Shown: in pieces, positions 38,375 through 48,714 of the stretch
Position numbering within the stretch: position 1 is the stretch's first letter
Layout of the letters: every line of letters starts with the position of its first letter
From: JACVRW01 sp963733885
GTDB lineage: Bacteria; Actinomycetota; Thermoleophilia; Solirubrobacterales; Thermoleophilaceae
Direction of reading: 5' to 3'
Assembly (NCBI GenBank): GCA_963733885.1
Contig: CAVTES010000016.1
Span: 1-64,000, forward strand
Length of the DNA: 64,000 bases
Notes under the pieces: generated by a model
What the model saw: the letters and a program-made list of their open reading frames with translations, nothing else
Told to the model about the DNA's origin: nothing
Databases searched by the model: none
Translations under genes and position numbers: made by a program

Positions 38375-39818
38375 GCCGACACCCACGGAGCGTGCCAACG
38401 GCCGTGCCCTGCAAGGAGCTCGTCCGCCGCCGGCGGACCCCACGATCCCTTCTCGTATGGGTGGACCTCCGGAGCGGCGTCGAGCAGCGGCTGCATCACC
38501 CGCCAGTTCTCCTCGACGCTGTCCTGTCGCTTGAAGCGCCTGCTGTCTCCCACCATCGCGGCGTGCAGCAGCACCTCGTACGGCGTCGCGCCCTCACCGC
38601 CCTGCTGCGCGAACTCCAGGTCGAGGCTTACCTGCTCGGGCTTCTCCGCATCGCCGCGCCGTGCTTCGATGAGGAGCCGGACCCCGGTGCTGGGGTGAAG
38701 CCGGACCACGAGCTGATCGGGTTCCGGCCGCCGAGATCCCTCGGCGAGGAACCCGAGCCGGGGCGGGTGCTTGAAGACGAGCCGCAGCTCCCACTGCGTG
38801 ATCGGGAGCCACTTTCCGGTCCGGATGAAGAAGGGCACGCCCGACCAGCGCCAGTTGTCGATTTCGAGGCGCAGGGCGGCATAGGTCTCCGTCGTCGAGT
38901 CCGCAGCCACGCCGTCGATGTCCCTGTAGCCGTCGTACTGGCCGCGCACGTAGTGCGTGGGATCGCCGGCGGGCATGGCCTGGAAGACCGAGACCATCGA
39001 GTTCTTCAGCGTCTCCGGGTCGCCGCTCGCCGGGGGCTCCATCGCGGCGGCGGCCACCACCTGCATGAGGTGGTTGACCACGACGTCCCGCAGCGCGCCG
39101 ACCGGGTCGTAGAAATGGCCGCGATCCTCCACGCCGAAGCTCTCGGCCATGGTGATCTGCACCGACGCCACGTAGTTGCGGTTCCAGATCGGCTCCAACA
39201 TCGTGTTGGCGAACCGCAGGTACCGGACCTCGTCCAGGCCCATCAGCCCCATGAAGTGGTCGATCCGGTACAGCTGGGACTCGTCCAGGTGCTGGTGGAC
39301 CTCCTCGTTGAGCGCGGCCGCCGAGGCGGCGTCGTGCCCGAAGGGCTTCTCCACCACCACCCGCGCCGACTTGGTCAAGCCCGCGTCGGCCAGCCCCTTG
39401 ATCACCATCCCGAAGAGCGAAGGCGGAATCTCGAGATAGAAGACGGGGCTGCGCGCATCCTCGATCTCGCGGGCCACCCGCTTGTAGGTCTCCTGGTCGC
39501 CGAAGTTGCCAGGGATGTACGACAGCCGTCGCGGCGAAGCGATCGAAGGTCTCGTCGTCGATCGTCTCACCGCAATCCGCTATGCAATTGCGTGCGTGCT
39601 CGCGCAGCTGGTCGACGGTCCAGTCGTTGCCCGCCACCCCCACGATCGGGCAGCTCAACAGGCCGCGGCGCTCCAAGCGGTACAGCGAGTGGAACGTCAT
39701 CACCCTCGCGAGGTCCCCGGTGATGCCGAAGACGACGAACGCGTCGGCGGGCTGGGCGCCGGCCGGTGTGGCGGTCGTTCGCGGCGGACCGCTGCCGAGG
39801 TCGTACCGCGGTGCTCAT
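38371..39818 (-). CDS. zwf: Glucose-6-phosphate dehydrogenase-like, copy 1 (two frameshifts; active-site Lys replaced)
   Basis: Joined across shifts near 39530 and about 39750 the protein has about 480 residues: VVFGITGDLARVMTFHSLYR nucleotide motif, FYLEIPPSLFGMVIKGLADA, then RIDHFMGL where canonical enzymes have R-I-D-H-x-L-G-K: the phosphate-contacting Lys is Leu. NHLMQ and FIRTGKWLP are kept. The intact second copy at 53324 has RIDHFLGK. The start ATG at 39818 lies 73 bases from the palindrome at 39892. First gene of the zwf1-GH15-GMC-ndh operon. Frameshifts are probably read errors; the Lys change is in clean sequence. Confidence 0.8.
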
Positions 39819-39891
39819 GCGAAGGCCTTTCCGTCGGGAGGGAACGACGATGGTTGCGCCGCCGATATTCCGAGAGCCGCTCGGGGTGCGC

Positions 39892-39910
39892 ATCACCCGG
39901 ATGGGATGAT
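39892..39910. promoter_or_regulatory. 19-bp palindromic operator, site 2
   Basis: ATCACCCGGATGGGATGAT between the divergent zwf1 (73 bases away) and cyclase (33 bases away) genes. Confidence 0.75.
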
Positions 39911-39943
39911 TCGGTACCGCGCTCGACTCCGTACCGTGGGGCC

Positions 39944-40873
39944 ATGCCCGGCGTGGACATGACCGAGCGTCAGTTCCGCGAGCTCTTCAACACCGTCTCC
40001 AACTGGGGCCGCTGGGACGATGACGGGCAGCGAGGGGCTCTGAATCTGCTCACTCCCGCTCGGGTCGCTGCCGCCGCGCAACTGGTTCGCAGCGGACAAA
40101 CGGTCACGCTCGGCCAGCCGCTGCGAACCAAGGCCGGGATCGATGTGCCCGAGCCCGCCGACCACCACATGACGATGCTGACCGACGTCGACATCGGGTC
40201 AGGATCCGTGCGCTTCGCAAAGGACTACGTCGGCGTGGACTACCACAACGACGGGCACAGCCACATCGACGCCTTCTGTCACGTCGCCTTCGACGGCTCG
40301 TTCTTTGACGGCAAGCCGGCGGCATCGGTCACGGCGGAGGGCGCGCTGGTGGGCTCGATCGAAATCCTCAAGGACGGGCTGATCGGCCGCGCCGTTCTGC
40401 TTGACGTGCCGCGCGTACGCGGCGTCCCATGGGTCGAGCCCGGCGACCACGTGTTCCGCGAAGACCTCGAGTCGGCCGAGAGCGAGCAGGGCGTGCGGGT
40501 CGGGGCCGGCGACATCCTTCTGGTCCGCACCGGTCACACGCGGCGACTGGCGGAGCTCGAGCCCTGGGACACCCGGGAGGCGAAATCCGGGCTGCACCCC
40601 ACCACGGCGTTGTTCCTGGCGGACCGCCAGGTCGCGGCGCTCGGCTCGGACGGCAACAACGACACGGCCCCGAGCACCACGGAGGGGGTCGGCTTCCCGA
40701 TCCACGTCCTCGCCATCAACGCCATGGGCGTGCATCTGCTCGACTACCTCCAGTTCGAAGACGTGGTGCCGCACTGCGAGGAGGCCGGGCGCTGGGAGTT
40801 CCTCTTCGTCGCCGCTCCACTGCGGATCGCTCGCGGCACCGGATCGCCGCTCAATCCGATCGCGATCTTCTAG
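39944..40873 (+). CDS. Cyclase-family (kynurenine formamidase-like) hydrolase
   Basis: 309 residues of the Cyclase/PF04199 metal hydrolase family: HNDGHSHIDAFCH carries the H-x-D-x-P-like metal ligands (family H-T-G-T-H-I-D pattern), IPHVLAINAMGVHLLDYL-like end region. Family members hydrolyse formamides or lactone-like bonds; the substrate here is unknown. ATG at 39944 (an ATG at 39959 is possible). Followed directly by the DUF389 gene with no gap. Confidence 0.85.
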   Translation: MPGVDMTERQFRELFNTVSNWGRWDDDGQRGALNLLTPARVAAAAQLVRSGQTVTLGQPLRTKAGIDVPEPADHHMTMLTDVDIGSGSVRFAKDYVGVDYHNDGHSHIDAFCHVAFDGSFFDGKPAASVTAEGALVGSIEILKDGLIGRAVLLDVPRVRGVPWVEPGDHVFREDLESAESEQGVRVGAGDILLVRTGHTRRLAELEPWDTREAKSGLHPTTALFLADRQVAALGSDGNNDTAPSTTEGVGFPIHVLAINAMGVHLLDYLQFEDVVPHCEEAGRWEFLFVAAPLRIARGTGSPLNPIAIF

Positions 40874-41797
40874 ATGCTCCACCTCAGGCTCTACGGTCCT
40901 TCTGATGCCCTCGCCAAGATCGGGGAGGGTCTGGAGGATCGCGGCGCCGCGGGGAGGGTGGCTCTCTCACACGGCGTACGTGCCGGGCACGTCCTGCTGA
41001 CCGCCGAGGTCCACTCGGGGGCGGCGGACGAGGTGCTCCATTTCCTGGTGAGCAGCGGGGTGGCGGAGGAGGACATCAGGCTCGCACGGTTCGACGAGGT
41101 CGGCCCCGTCCGGGCCGGGCGCGCCGCCGCGAGCCTGATCTGGGCCGACGTGCTGGGGCAGGCCGCGCTGAACGCCCGACCGGTGGCGCGCTATCTCGTC
41201 TTCATGATGGCCGCGGGCGTGATCGCGGCTTTTGGCGTGATCGAGGACAACGAGATTCTCATCGTCGGCGCGATGGCGGTGAGCCCGGATCTGCTTCCGA
41301 TCACCGCCGCGTGCGTGGGACTGGCGAGCCGTCGTGGCCGGCTCGTCGGGCGCGCGCTGGCGACGCTCGTCGTCGGGCTCGCGGTGACCTGCCTGACGGC
41401 AGGCGTGCTGGCGCTGGTTCTCGACCTGCTCGATGTCCTGCCCTCGGAGTTCGCCGTCGGCGAGTCGGCGCTCTCCGGGCTGACGACCGTCAACTCCTCG
41501 ACCATCGGAGTGGCGCTTGCCGCCGGCATCGCGGGGATGCTGGCCCTCGAGACGCGCGCGAGCGCAGCCGTGGGCGTGGGCATATCGATAACCACGATCC
41601 CGGCCGCCGCCTATCTCGGCGTGGCCGCCGGCGTCGGCGAGGAGGGCAAGGCCTGGGGTGCGCTGGCCGTCCTTGCGGTCAATGTGGCGATGCTGCTGAT
41701 CGGCGGGACGCTGACGCTCTTGCTGCAACGCAGGCTCGCCGAAAGCGGGCGCGCGCCCCTGGTGGCCCGCTGGAGACTGGGGCAGCGCTCGCCATGA
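40874..41797 (+). CDS. DUF389 membrane protein
   Basis: 307 residues: N-terminal soluble domain of about 80 residues, then six helices with the DUF389 signatures NARPVARYLVFMMAAGVIAA, GAMAVSPDLLPITAACVGL and TTVNSSTIGVALAAGIAGML. Function unknown. Starts at the base after the cyclase stop codon, so it is translated from the same mRNA. Confidence 0.88.
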   Translation: MLHLRLYGPSDALAKIGEGLEDRGAAGRVALSHGVRAGHVLLTAEVHSGAADEVLHFLVSSGVAEEDIRLARFDEVGPVRAGRAAASLIWADVLGQAALNARPVARYLVFMMAAGVIAAFGVIEDNEILIVGAMAVSPDLLPITAACVGLASRRGRLVGRALATLVVGLAVTCLTAGVLALVLDLLDVLPSEFAVGESALSGLTTVNSSTIGVALAAGIAGMLALETRASAAVGVGISITTIPAAAYLGVAAGVGEEGKAWGALAVLAVNVAMLLIGGTLTLLLQRRLAESGRAPLVARWRLGQRSP

Positions 41798-41850
41798 CGG
41801 AACGGGTCGCGGGCAGAGGGGCCGTCCGTGACGCGGGCGTCGCGATCAGG

Positions 41851-42759
41851 TCAAGAGGGACGAATGCCCCACCTACCCGCGAACGACTGCCCCGGCTCGA
41901 GGCGGACCAGGTCCGTCCCGCTGCGGAACGCATTCGGCGGACAGGTCATGGGCTCGACCGCGAGAGCGCGCCGGTCCACATCGGGTAGCGGGTCGCCGGT
42001 GAAAACCATCAGGTAGGGGTAGCTCTCGTCGACCCAAAGGGTCAGCTCGCTCCCGCCGTGAGGATCACGGAGCTGGACGCGAGCGAGGCCGTCGGCGTCG
42101 CGCTCGAGGTCAGTGAACGCGTTGTCGAGCTTGGTCGTGCCGATCGTCCTCGGCCGGCGGAAGTCGACGTCCGTGCCCTCGACCGCTGACGAGCCGACGG
42201 GGATCCCGCGGTCGTCGGACCGCAGCACCGTTCCGCCCGGCACGCGCAGGATCAGATCGTCCACGGTCCCGCTGCCGAGGGTCAGGTACGGATGAGCACC
42301 GCTTCCGAACGGACACGACACTCGCCCGGCATTCGTGGCCGTCGTGGTCACTCCGAGCCCTTCCTCGGAGAGCCGATACTCGATCTCCAAGGCGAGCGAG
42401 AAGGGGTAACCGGGCCGGGGATGAAGCAGGTGCTCCATGACGACGCGGTGCGGCTCGCGCTCTCCGGCGGTCCACGCCGCCCAGCGGACCAGCCCGTGGA
42501 TCGCATCCTGCTCCTCGACGTCGTCGATCGGCAGCTGGTAACGGGCCCGGCCGAACTCGTAGCTGCCGTCCTGGAGACGGTTTGGCCACGGCATCAGCAC
42601 CTGGCCCCTGCCGGAGCTGCTCATCTCGTCGATCCCATAGCCGTCAACGAGCTCGCGGCCGCCCGCCGAGTAGGTTCGGAGCCCGCCGCCCACCTCCACC
42701 ACCGTCGCCCGCTGGTCGCCGAACGCGATCTCGATCTGCTCGCCGGACGGAGCGATCAC
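41851..42759 (-). CDS. Aldose 1-epimerase family protein
   Basis: 302 residues of the galactose mutarotase fold (RGQVLMPWPNRLQDGSYEFG with the substrate-binding N-R; HGLVRWAAW with the catalytic His; GAHPYLTLG with the second His; SYPYLMVFTGDPLPD). Interconverts alpha and beta anomers of an aldose. GTG start overlaps the CydC stop (GTGA), so it is the end of the cydABDC operon. Confidence 0.88.
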   Translation of the reverse strand: MIAPSGEQIEIAFGDQRATVVEVGGGLRTYSAGGRELVDGYGIDEMSSSGRGQVLMPWPNRLQDGSYEFGRARYQLPIDDVEEQDAIHGLVRWAAWTAGEREPHRVVMEHLLHPRPGYPFSLALEIEYRLSEEGLGVTTTATNAGRVSCPFGSGAHPYLTLGSGTVDDLILRVPGGTVLRSDDRGIPVGSSAVEGTDVDFRRPRTIGTTKLDNAFTDLERDADGLARVQLRDPHGGSELTLWVDESYPYLMVFTGDPLPDVDRRALAVEPMTCPPNAFRSGTDLVRLEPGQSFAGRWGIRPS

Positions 42760-44394
42760 GGGAGCACCACGACGTCGTCCACGAGTGCCAGGCCCTCCGG
42801 CCGGTGCGTAATGAGCAGCACGGACCGCTGGCCGGCGGCGCTCAGCACGTCATCGATCAGCCTCTCCGCGGTTGGCGCGTCGAGGTGCGCCGTAGGCTCG
42901 TCGAGCACGAGCACCGAAGCGTCAGTGAGCAGCGCCCGGGCGACGACAAGCCGCTGCCGCTGCCCCGCCGAGAGCTGACGGCCCTGCTCGCCCACATACG
43001 TGTCCAAGCCTTCCGGGAGGTCTCGGACCCAGTGCCAGAGCCGAGCGCGATCAAGCGCGCGCTCGATCTCGGCGTCGCTCGCCTCGGGGCGCGCGAGACG
43101 GACGTTCTCGCGAATGCTCGCCGAGAACAGATGAGCGTCCTGACCGGCCACGGCGATCGCCCGGCGGAGATCGTCCTGCCGGTAGTCGCGCAGGTCGCTC
43201 TCGCCGAGCGTGACCCGGCCCCGCTCGGGGTCTAGGAAGCGGAGGAGCAGATTCACCACGGTCGTCTTGCCCGCTCCACTGGCCCCCAGCAGCGCGATCC
43301 GGCTTCCGGGTTCGAGGCGGAGGCTGAACCCATCCAGCACGAGTGGCTCCTCCGGCGCGTAACGAGCACTCACGTCGTCGAGCGTCACCACGAACGGTGG
43401 CGAGGGGAATGGGGCCGGCTCGTCGGGGTCGGCAACCGCGGGCTCCCGATCGATCAGCTCCAGTATCCGCCGGCCGGCGCCGAGCGTCGCCGGCAGCTCA
43501 CGGGCCACCGCCGACAGCGGCTGCACGGCCTCGAACGAGGCGAGCGCGAGCAGGGCGAGCATCGCGATGAGCACGCGATCGAGCTCACCCCCCGCGTGTG
43601 CACCCACCGAGAGCGCGAGCACGATCGCCACCGTCAGGCCGGCCACCAGCACGCCGAGGCCGTCTCCAACGCCTGCGGCCAGCGCGTCGCGGCGGCCGAT
43701 TCGGACGAGCGCCTGATCGGCCGCTCGCAGGCGTCCGAGCGCGGCGGCGTCGCCGCCGTACACGACGAGCTCCGGCGCGGCGCCGAGGAGCTCCACCAGC
43801 TCGGTCGACAGCACGCCGCGAGCCGCGGCCTGCCGCCCGGCGGCACGCGTTCCGAGCCGGGCCACCAGCACGGGCACAGCGATCCCGGCGGCGAGCAACC
43901 CGACCGCGAGCGCTAGCGCCGCCGCCGGCAGGAAGGCTGCCATGGCGCCCACGCAGAGCCGCGCCGGCGAGCAGGGCGACGAGCGGTGGACCGACACCGC
44001 GCAGGTAGAGGTTCTGGAGCGCGTCCACGTCGGCCACCATTCGTGAGAGCAGGTCGCCGCGCGAGTAGCCGTCGAGCTGCGCCGGCGCCAGCGGCTCGAT
44101 GCGCTCGTAGACGCGCACCCGCACGCGGCCAAGCACGCGCAGGGCGAGATCGTGCGATGCGAGCCGCTCGAAGTAGCGGGCGAGGGGCCGGGCGATCCCG
44201 AAGAAGCGGACGGCGACGATCGCCGTCATCAGCGAGAGGATCGCCGGCTGCTCGGCCGCGCGCGTGATCAGGTATCCGGCCGTGGCCATCAGCCCGGCGC
44301 CAAAAGCCACCGTCAGTGCGCCGAGGACTACGGCGAGCGCCAGACGCGAGGACGGGGCGCCCGCCAGCACGAGCAGCCGTCGCAGAGTCGCCAT
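42756..44394 (-). CDS. cydC: Cytochrome bd assembly ABC exporter subunit CydC (frameshift near 43965)
   Basis: Half of the CydDC thiol/heme-related exporter needed to assemble cytochrome bd. Six membrane helices (FGAGLMATAGYLITRAAEQP) and ABC domain with Walker A GASGAGKTT, signature LSAGQRQRL and VLVLDEPTAHLD. The frame breaks near 43965 between LLAGAALC and VGAMAAFLPAAALALAV; the two parts join into a family-length protein of about 545 residues. ATG at 44394 overlaps the cydD stop. Confidence 0.85.
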
Positions 44395-46071
44395 CAGGCC
44401 GCCTCCAGCAGCGGCTCGGAGAGCGCCCGGCCTCGCTCGAGGCGGACAACCCGGTCGGCGCGCCGTACGAGCTCGGGACGATGAGCGATCAGGAGGACGG
44501 TGCGCCCTGCGCATACTCGCTCGACCGCATCGGCAACCAGCTCGGCACTCAACGGGTCGAGGTCGGCGGTCGGCTCGTCGAGAACCACCAGCGGCGCATC
44601 GCGCAAGGAAGGCCCGCGCCAGCCCGAGCCGGCGGCGCTCGCCTGCAGACAGCGGGCGGCCGCCGTCGCCGACGAGCGTCTCGTGCCCGCGCGGCAGTGC
44701 CTCGATGAAGCCGTCGGCGCCCGCGAGCGCCGCCGCTTGCAGCACCCGCGCGTCGGACGCGGTCGCGTCGCCCAGCCGGATGTTGTCGGCCACGCTGCCT
44801 CGCAGCAGGGTCGGATGCTGCGGCACCCAGGCGACATTGCGCCGCCAGTCATCGGTCCGGCAGCCGGAGAGGTCGACCCCGCCCGCGCTGACTCGGCCGG
44901 CCGTCGGCTCGAGCAGGCGCAGTAGGAGGGCGGCGACGGTGCTCTTGCCGGCCCCGCTCTCGCCGACGAGTGCCACGGTCTCGCCAGGCGCCAGCTCGAG
45001 GTCGAGCTCATCCAGCACCGGCGCGGGGCGGGCCGGATAGGTGAAGCACACGCGCTCCAGGCGCACCGGCGCGTCGGCGGGGCTGGGCGGAACGCGCGTC
45101 CCGCCGGAGCCCACCGTGGGCGGCGCGTCGAGCAGGTCGAGGATGCGGGCCGCGACGGCGAGGCCGTCCGCGCTCGCGTGGAACTCGGCGCCGAGGCGCC
45201 GGAACGGCAGGTAGAGCTCGGGTGCGAGGATGAGCACCGTGAGGCCGGCCTGCAGGCCGAGCCCTCCGCCGACGAGCCGCACCCCCACGGTCACCGCGAC
45301 GAGCGCCACTCCGAGCGTCGCGGCCAGTTCGAGCACGGACCCGGACAGGAAGCTGACGCGGAGGGTCCCCATCGTCGCCCGGCGATGGTCCTCGCTGATC
45401 TGGGCCATCCGCTCCGCCTCGGTGCGGGCGCGGCCCGCGGCTCGCAGCGTGGGCAACCCGCGCGCGACGTCGAGGAAGTGCGTGGACAGGCGCCGGAGCT
45501 CCTGCCAGCGCTCCCTCGTGCGCTGCTCGGTGTACAGCCCGATCAGCCACATGAACACCGGCACCAGCGGCAGCGTCAGCAACATGATCAGCGCCGACTC
45601 GAGGTCTATCGGAGCGACCCAGAGCAGCACGGCGACCGGCACGACGCAGGCGAGCACGACCTGGGGCAGGTAGCGGGCGAAATAGGCCTCGAGCGACTCG
45701 ACCCCCTGGACCGCCGCCGCGGCGACCTCGCCCGCCTCGGTGCCGTCGAGGGCTGCCGGCTGCGAGCGAAGGCGTCGCTCCGCGAGTGCGAGACGCAGCT
45801 CGGAGAGTGCCGTCGACGCGCCGCGCCGGCCGGCGACCTCGAAGCCCCAGGCGAGCACACCGCGTGCGGCGAAGACGATCCCGAGCAGGGTGATGTCGAC
45901 GGCGACGTCAGCGAGCGAGGCGCCGTGGAACGCCCGCGCGACGATCCGAGCAAGCAGCGTCGCGCCCACCAGCACGAGCAGTGCGGTGGCGAGCCCGATA
46001 GCCGCGTCGACGGCGAGCAGAACGCGCGCCGAGCGGGCGCGGCGAAGCAGGCGCGGGTCGAGAGCGCGCAT
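44394..46071 (-). CDS. cydD: Cytochrome bd assembly ABC exporter subunit CydD (one-base insertion at 44605-44606)
   Basis: About 558 residues: six helices in the N-terminal half with the CydD-type YLPQVVLACVVPVAVLLWVA, then ABC domain with Walker A GESGAGKST, signature LSAGERRRL and, after a shift, VVLDEPTADLD. The break is a doubled T (minus strand) in the codon after RAF; removing one base restores LRDAPLVVLDEP. ATG at 46071; 5 bases after the cydB stop. Confidence 0.87.
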
Positions 46072-46076
46072 GCCAG

Positions 46077-47108
46077 TCAGCCGGCCGAGGGCTCTTCCCC
46101 CGTGGGGGCGCCACCCCCCACCCGCTCACGTAGAACGTGGTACGTCCACGCCTGGTAGAGCATCACGATCGGCGCGACGATCAGCGCCGCGATGGTCATC
46201 ACTTTCAGCGCGTAGTGCGAGGACGACGCGTTCGAGATCGTCAGGCTGTTCGCGAACTCCGGGTTCGAGACGAGCACCCGCGGATAGAGGCTCGTGAAGA
46301 TCGTCGCCACGACGAGCAGGGTCCCCAGCGCGGTCATGACGAACGCCCAGCCGCTCCGCCGTCCGAAGACGAAGACCACCGCGAGCACCAGCGCCAGCCC
46401 GCCGAGCGCGGCCGGGAGCGCCGGCGGGAAGACATCCTTGTCGTTGCGGTCGACCGCGACCGCGACCGTCCAGGCGAGGAAGGCGGCGACTCCGAGGGCC
46501 GCCGGCACGGCTAGCCGCCGGGCCGTGTTCGCGGCTCGCTCGCACAACTCACCCGAGGTGCGCAGGGTGAGGAAAGTCGCCCCGTGGAAGGCGAACAGCA
46601 GCACGACGACGAGGCCCGCGACGACGGTGTAGGCGCTGAACAGGTCGAGAAAGTCGCCGGCGTAGTCGCCCTGCTCGTCGAGCGGCACTCCGTGGAGGAA
46701 GTTGGCGAGCGCCACTCCCCAGATGAAGGGAGCGCCGAAACTACCGACGGTGTTCGCCCACTGCCACGCCGTCCGCCAGCGCGGTTCATCGCCCTTCGAC
46801 CACCACTCGAAGGAGACCACGCGGATGATCAGGAGCAAGAGGACGAGCAGCAGGGCGAGGTAGAAGCCCGAGAACGCCGTCGCGTACCAGACGGGAAAGG
46901 CCGCGAAGGTGGCGCCCCCGGCGATGACCAGCCAGACCTCGTTGCCGTCCCACACCGGGCCGATCGAGTCGAACATCGCCCGCCGGTCGCGCTCGTCACG
47001 ACCCAGGAACGGCAGCAGCATCCCCACGCCGAAGTCGAAGCCCTCGAGCAGGAAGTAGCCGCCCCAGAAGATCGCGATGAGAAGAAACCAGACCTCCGGG
47101 AGGCTCAC
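46077..47108 (-). CDS. cydB: Cytochrome bd ubiquinol oxidase subunit II
   Basis: 343 residues, eight to nine helices (WFLLIAIFWGGYFLLEGFDF; IGPVWDGNEVWLVIAGGATF; FHGATFLTLRTSGELCERA). With CydA it forms the high-affinity quinol oxidase used at low oxygen or under nitrosative stress. GTG start overlapping the cydA stop (GTGA). Confidence 0.95.
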   Translation of the reverse strand: MSLPEVWFLLIAIFWGGYFLLEGFDFGVGMLLPFLGRDERDRRAMFDSIGPVWDGNEVWLVIAGGATFAAFPVWYATAFSGFYLALLLVLLLLIIRVVSFEWWSKGDEPRWRTAWQWANTVGSFGAPFIWGVALANFLHGVPLDEQGDYAGDFLDLFSAYTVVAGLVVVLLFAFHGATFLTLRTSGELCERAANTARRLAVPAALGVAAFLAWTVAVAVDRNDKDVFPPALPAALGGLALVLAVVFVFGRRSGWAFVMTALGTLLVVATIFTSLYPRVLVSNPEFANSLTISNASSSHYALKVMTIAALIVAPIVMLYQAWTYHVLRERVGGGAPTGEEPSAG

Positions 47109-48493
47109 GTCGACGCTCCCACCGGCACCTCGGGCGGGTCGACGCGCGCGTAGCGCCTCATGAGCACGAAATCGACGATCCCGAGGGCGATGTAGAGCAG
47201 CGCGAACACGCTGATGCTGACCCAGATCGTGCTGCTAGCCACGCTGGGCGAATTCGCCTCCGCGGTTTTCAGCAGCCCTTGGACGATCCACGGCTGCCGG
47301 CCCATCTCGGTCAGGACCCAGCCGGCAGTCATTGCGAAGAACGGGAAGGCGATCGTGAGGATCGCGACGCGGTGGAACCAGCGCGCCGTCTCGAGCTTGC
47401 CTCTGCGATATAGGAACGCGCCCAGTGCGGCGACGAGGAACATCAGCGTGCCGAGGTACGCCATCACGCGCATGCCCCAGTACAGGGGGCGAACGGGCGG
47501 GATGTAGTTGCCCGGACCGTAGCGCTGCTCGTACCCCGCCTGGATCTGGTTGAGCCCCTCGACCTCGTCCTTGAACGATCCGGTTGCGAGGAACGAGAGC
47601 AGGTCGGGAACCTGGATGTCGAAGCTGGGGTCGGGGTTCTCCTTGGTGAAGCCGCCGATCTGGAAGAGGGAGAAGGCGGCCGGCTTCTCGGAATCCCAGA
47701 GCGCCTCGGCGCCTGAGATCTTCATCGGCTGGAGGTCGGTGGCCACGATGCCGAACTTGCTGCCCACCGCGAGGTTGATCGCGGTCACCGGCACCGCCAC
47801 GATCAGTGCCAAGACGGCAGCGCGCAGGAACAGCTCGACGTTCCGGCGGCGGAGGAAGTGCCAGCAGGCGACGCCGAGGATCAGGAGCGCCGCGGTCGAG
47901 AGCCCGGCCAGGATCGTGTGGAGGAAGGCGTGGATGGCGAAGGTGTGGGAGAACAGCGCCCACACGTCCGTCAGCTCGGCCTTGCCGTCGGCGATCCTGT
48001 AGCCGACCGGGTTCTGCATCCAGGAGTTCGCGACGAGGATGAAGTAGGCCGACAGCCAGGTGCCCAGCGCCACGATCCAGATCGTCGCCAGGTGTAGACG
48101 CGGCGATAGCCGGTCCCAGCCGAAGATCCAGAGCCCCAGGAATGTGGCCTCGAGCGCGAAGGCCGCGAGGCCCTCGATCGCGAGCGGCGCGCCGAAGACG
48201 TCGCCCACGAACTTGGAGTAGACGGACCAGTTCATCCCGAACTGGAACTCCTGCACCAGGCCGGTGGCGACCCCGATCGCGAAGTTGATCACGAGGAGGG
48301 TTCCGAAGAAGCGCGTCAGCCGTAGCCACTGCTCGTTCTTGGTGCGGTGCCACAGCGTCTGCATGACCGCCACCAGCGGGGCAAGCCCGAGCGTCAGCGG
48401 CACGAAGATGAAGTGGTAGATCGACGTCATCGCGAACTGGATCCGCGCGAGGTCGACCGTGTCCAGGGCGATCGGGACCGCGGCGTCGGTCAT
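47105..48493 (-). CDS. cydA: Cytochrome bd ubiquinol oxidase subunit I
   Basis: 462 residues. Conserved heme ligand region SIYHFIFVPLTLGLAP, quinol-site GRQPW motif (EMGRQPWIVQGLLKT), KFGIVATDLQPMKISGAEAL, short Q-loop type. ATG at 48493 overlaps the stop of a 54-codon gene (ATGA), so cydA appears translationally coupled to it. Operon smORF-cydA-cydB-cydD-cydC-epimerase. Confidence 0.95.
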   Translation of the reverse strand: MTDAAVPIALDTVDLARIQFAMTSIYHFIFVPLTLGLAPLVAVMQTLWHRTKNEQWLRLTRFFGTLLVINFAIGVATGLVQEFQFGMNWSVYSKFVGDVFGAPLAIEGLAAFALEATFLGLWIFGWDRLSPRLHLATIWIVALGTWLSAYFILVANSWMQNPVGYRIADGKAELTDVWALFSHTFAIHAFLHTILAGLSTAALLILGVACWHFLRRRNVELFLRAAVLALIVAVPVTAINLAVGSKFGIVATDLQPMKISGAEALWDSEKPAAFSLFQIGGFTKENPDPSFDIQVPDLLSFLATGSFKDEVEGLNQIQAGYEQRYGPGNYIPPVRPLYWGMRVMAYLGTLMFLVAALGAFLYRRGKLETARWFHRVAILTIAFPFFAMTAGWVLTEMGRQPWIVQGLLKTAEANSPSVASSTIWVSISVFALLYIALGIVDFVLMRRYARVDPPEVPVGAST

Positions 48494-48652
48494 CGGACGG
48501 GCTCGCCGGGCGCCGGAGACTCCCGCTCTACGCTCGCGAGCTCGCCGCCGATCAGCGCGGTCTGGCGCTCACTGACCGGTGGCTCGAGCCGCATGCCGCA
48601 AGCGTCATGTTCGGTCCAGCGAGTGCGCTGCGGAAGTCGTGCCGCGATGCTC
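48490..48652 (-). CDS. 54-codon gene before cydA, apparent zwf/ndh fusion scar
   Basis: Begins MSIAARLPQR, close to the zwf1 start MSTAVRPRQR (17 of the first 19 bases identical), and ends with SERQTALIGGELASVERE, close to the NDH-2 copy 1 tail GERQSALIEGDLASVER. DNA similarity to both regions is visible (48640-48652 against 39806-39818; 48523-48572 against 33610-33662). Its TGA overlaps the cydA ATG. It looks like what remains after a copy of the zwf-to-ndh operon lost everything in between. The peptide may matter only for coupling. Confidence 0.6.
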
Positions 48653-48714
48653 ATGTGGGAGCCATCCCGTCCGGCGGGGTCGACGGATACTCGGCTCCTG
48701 GTCCTCTGCCGCGC

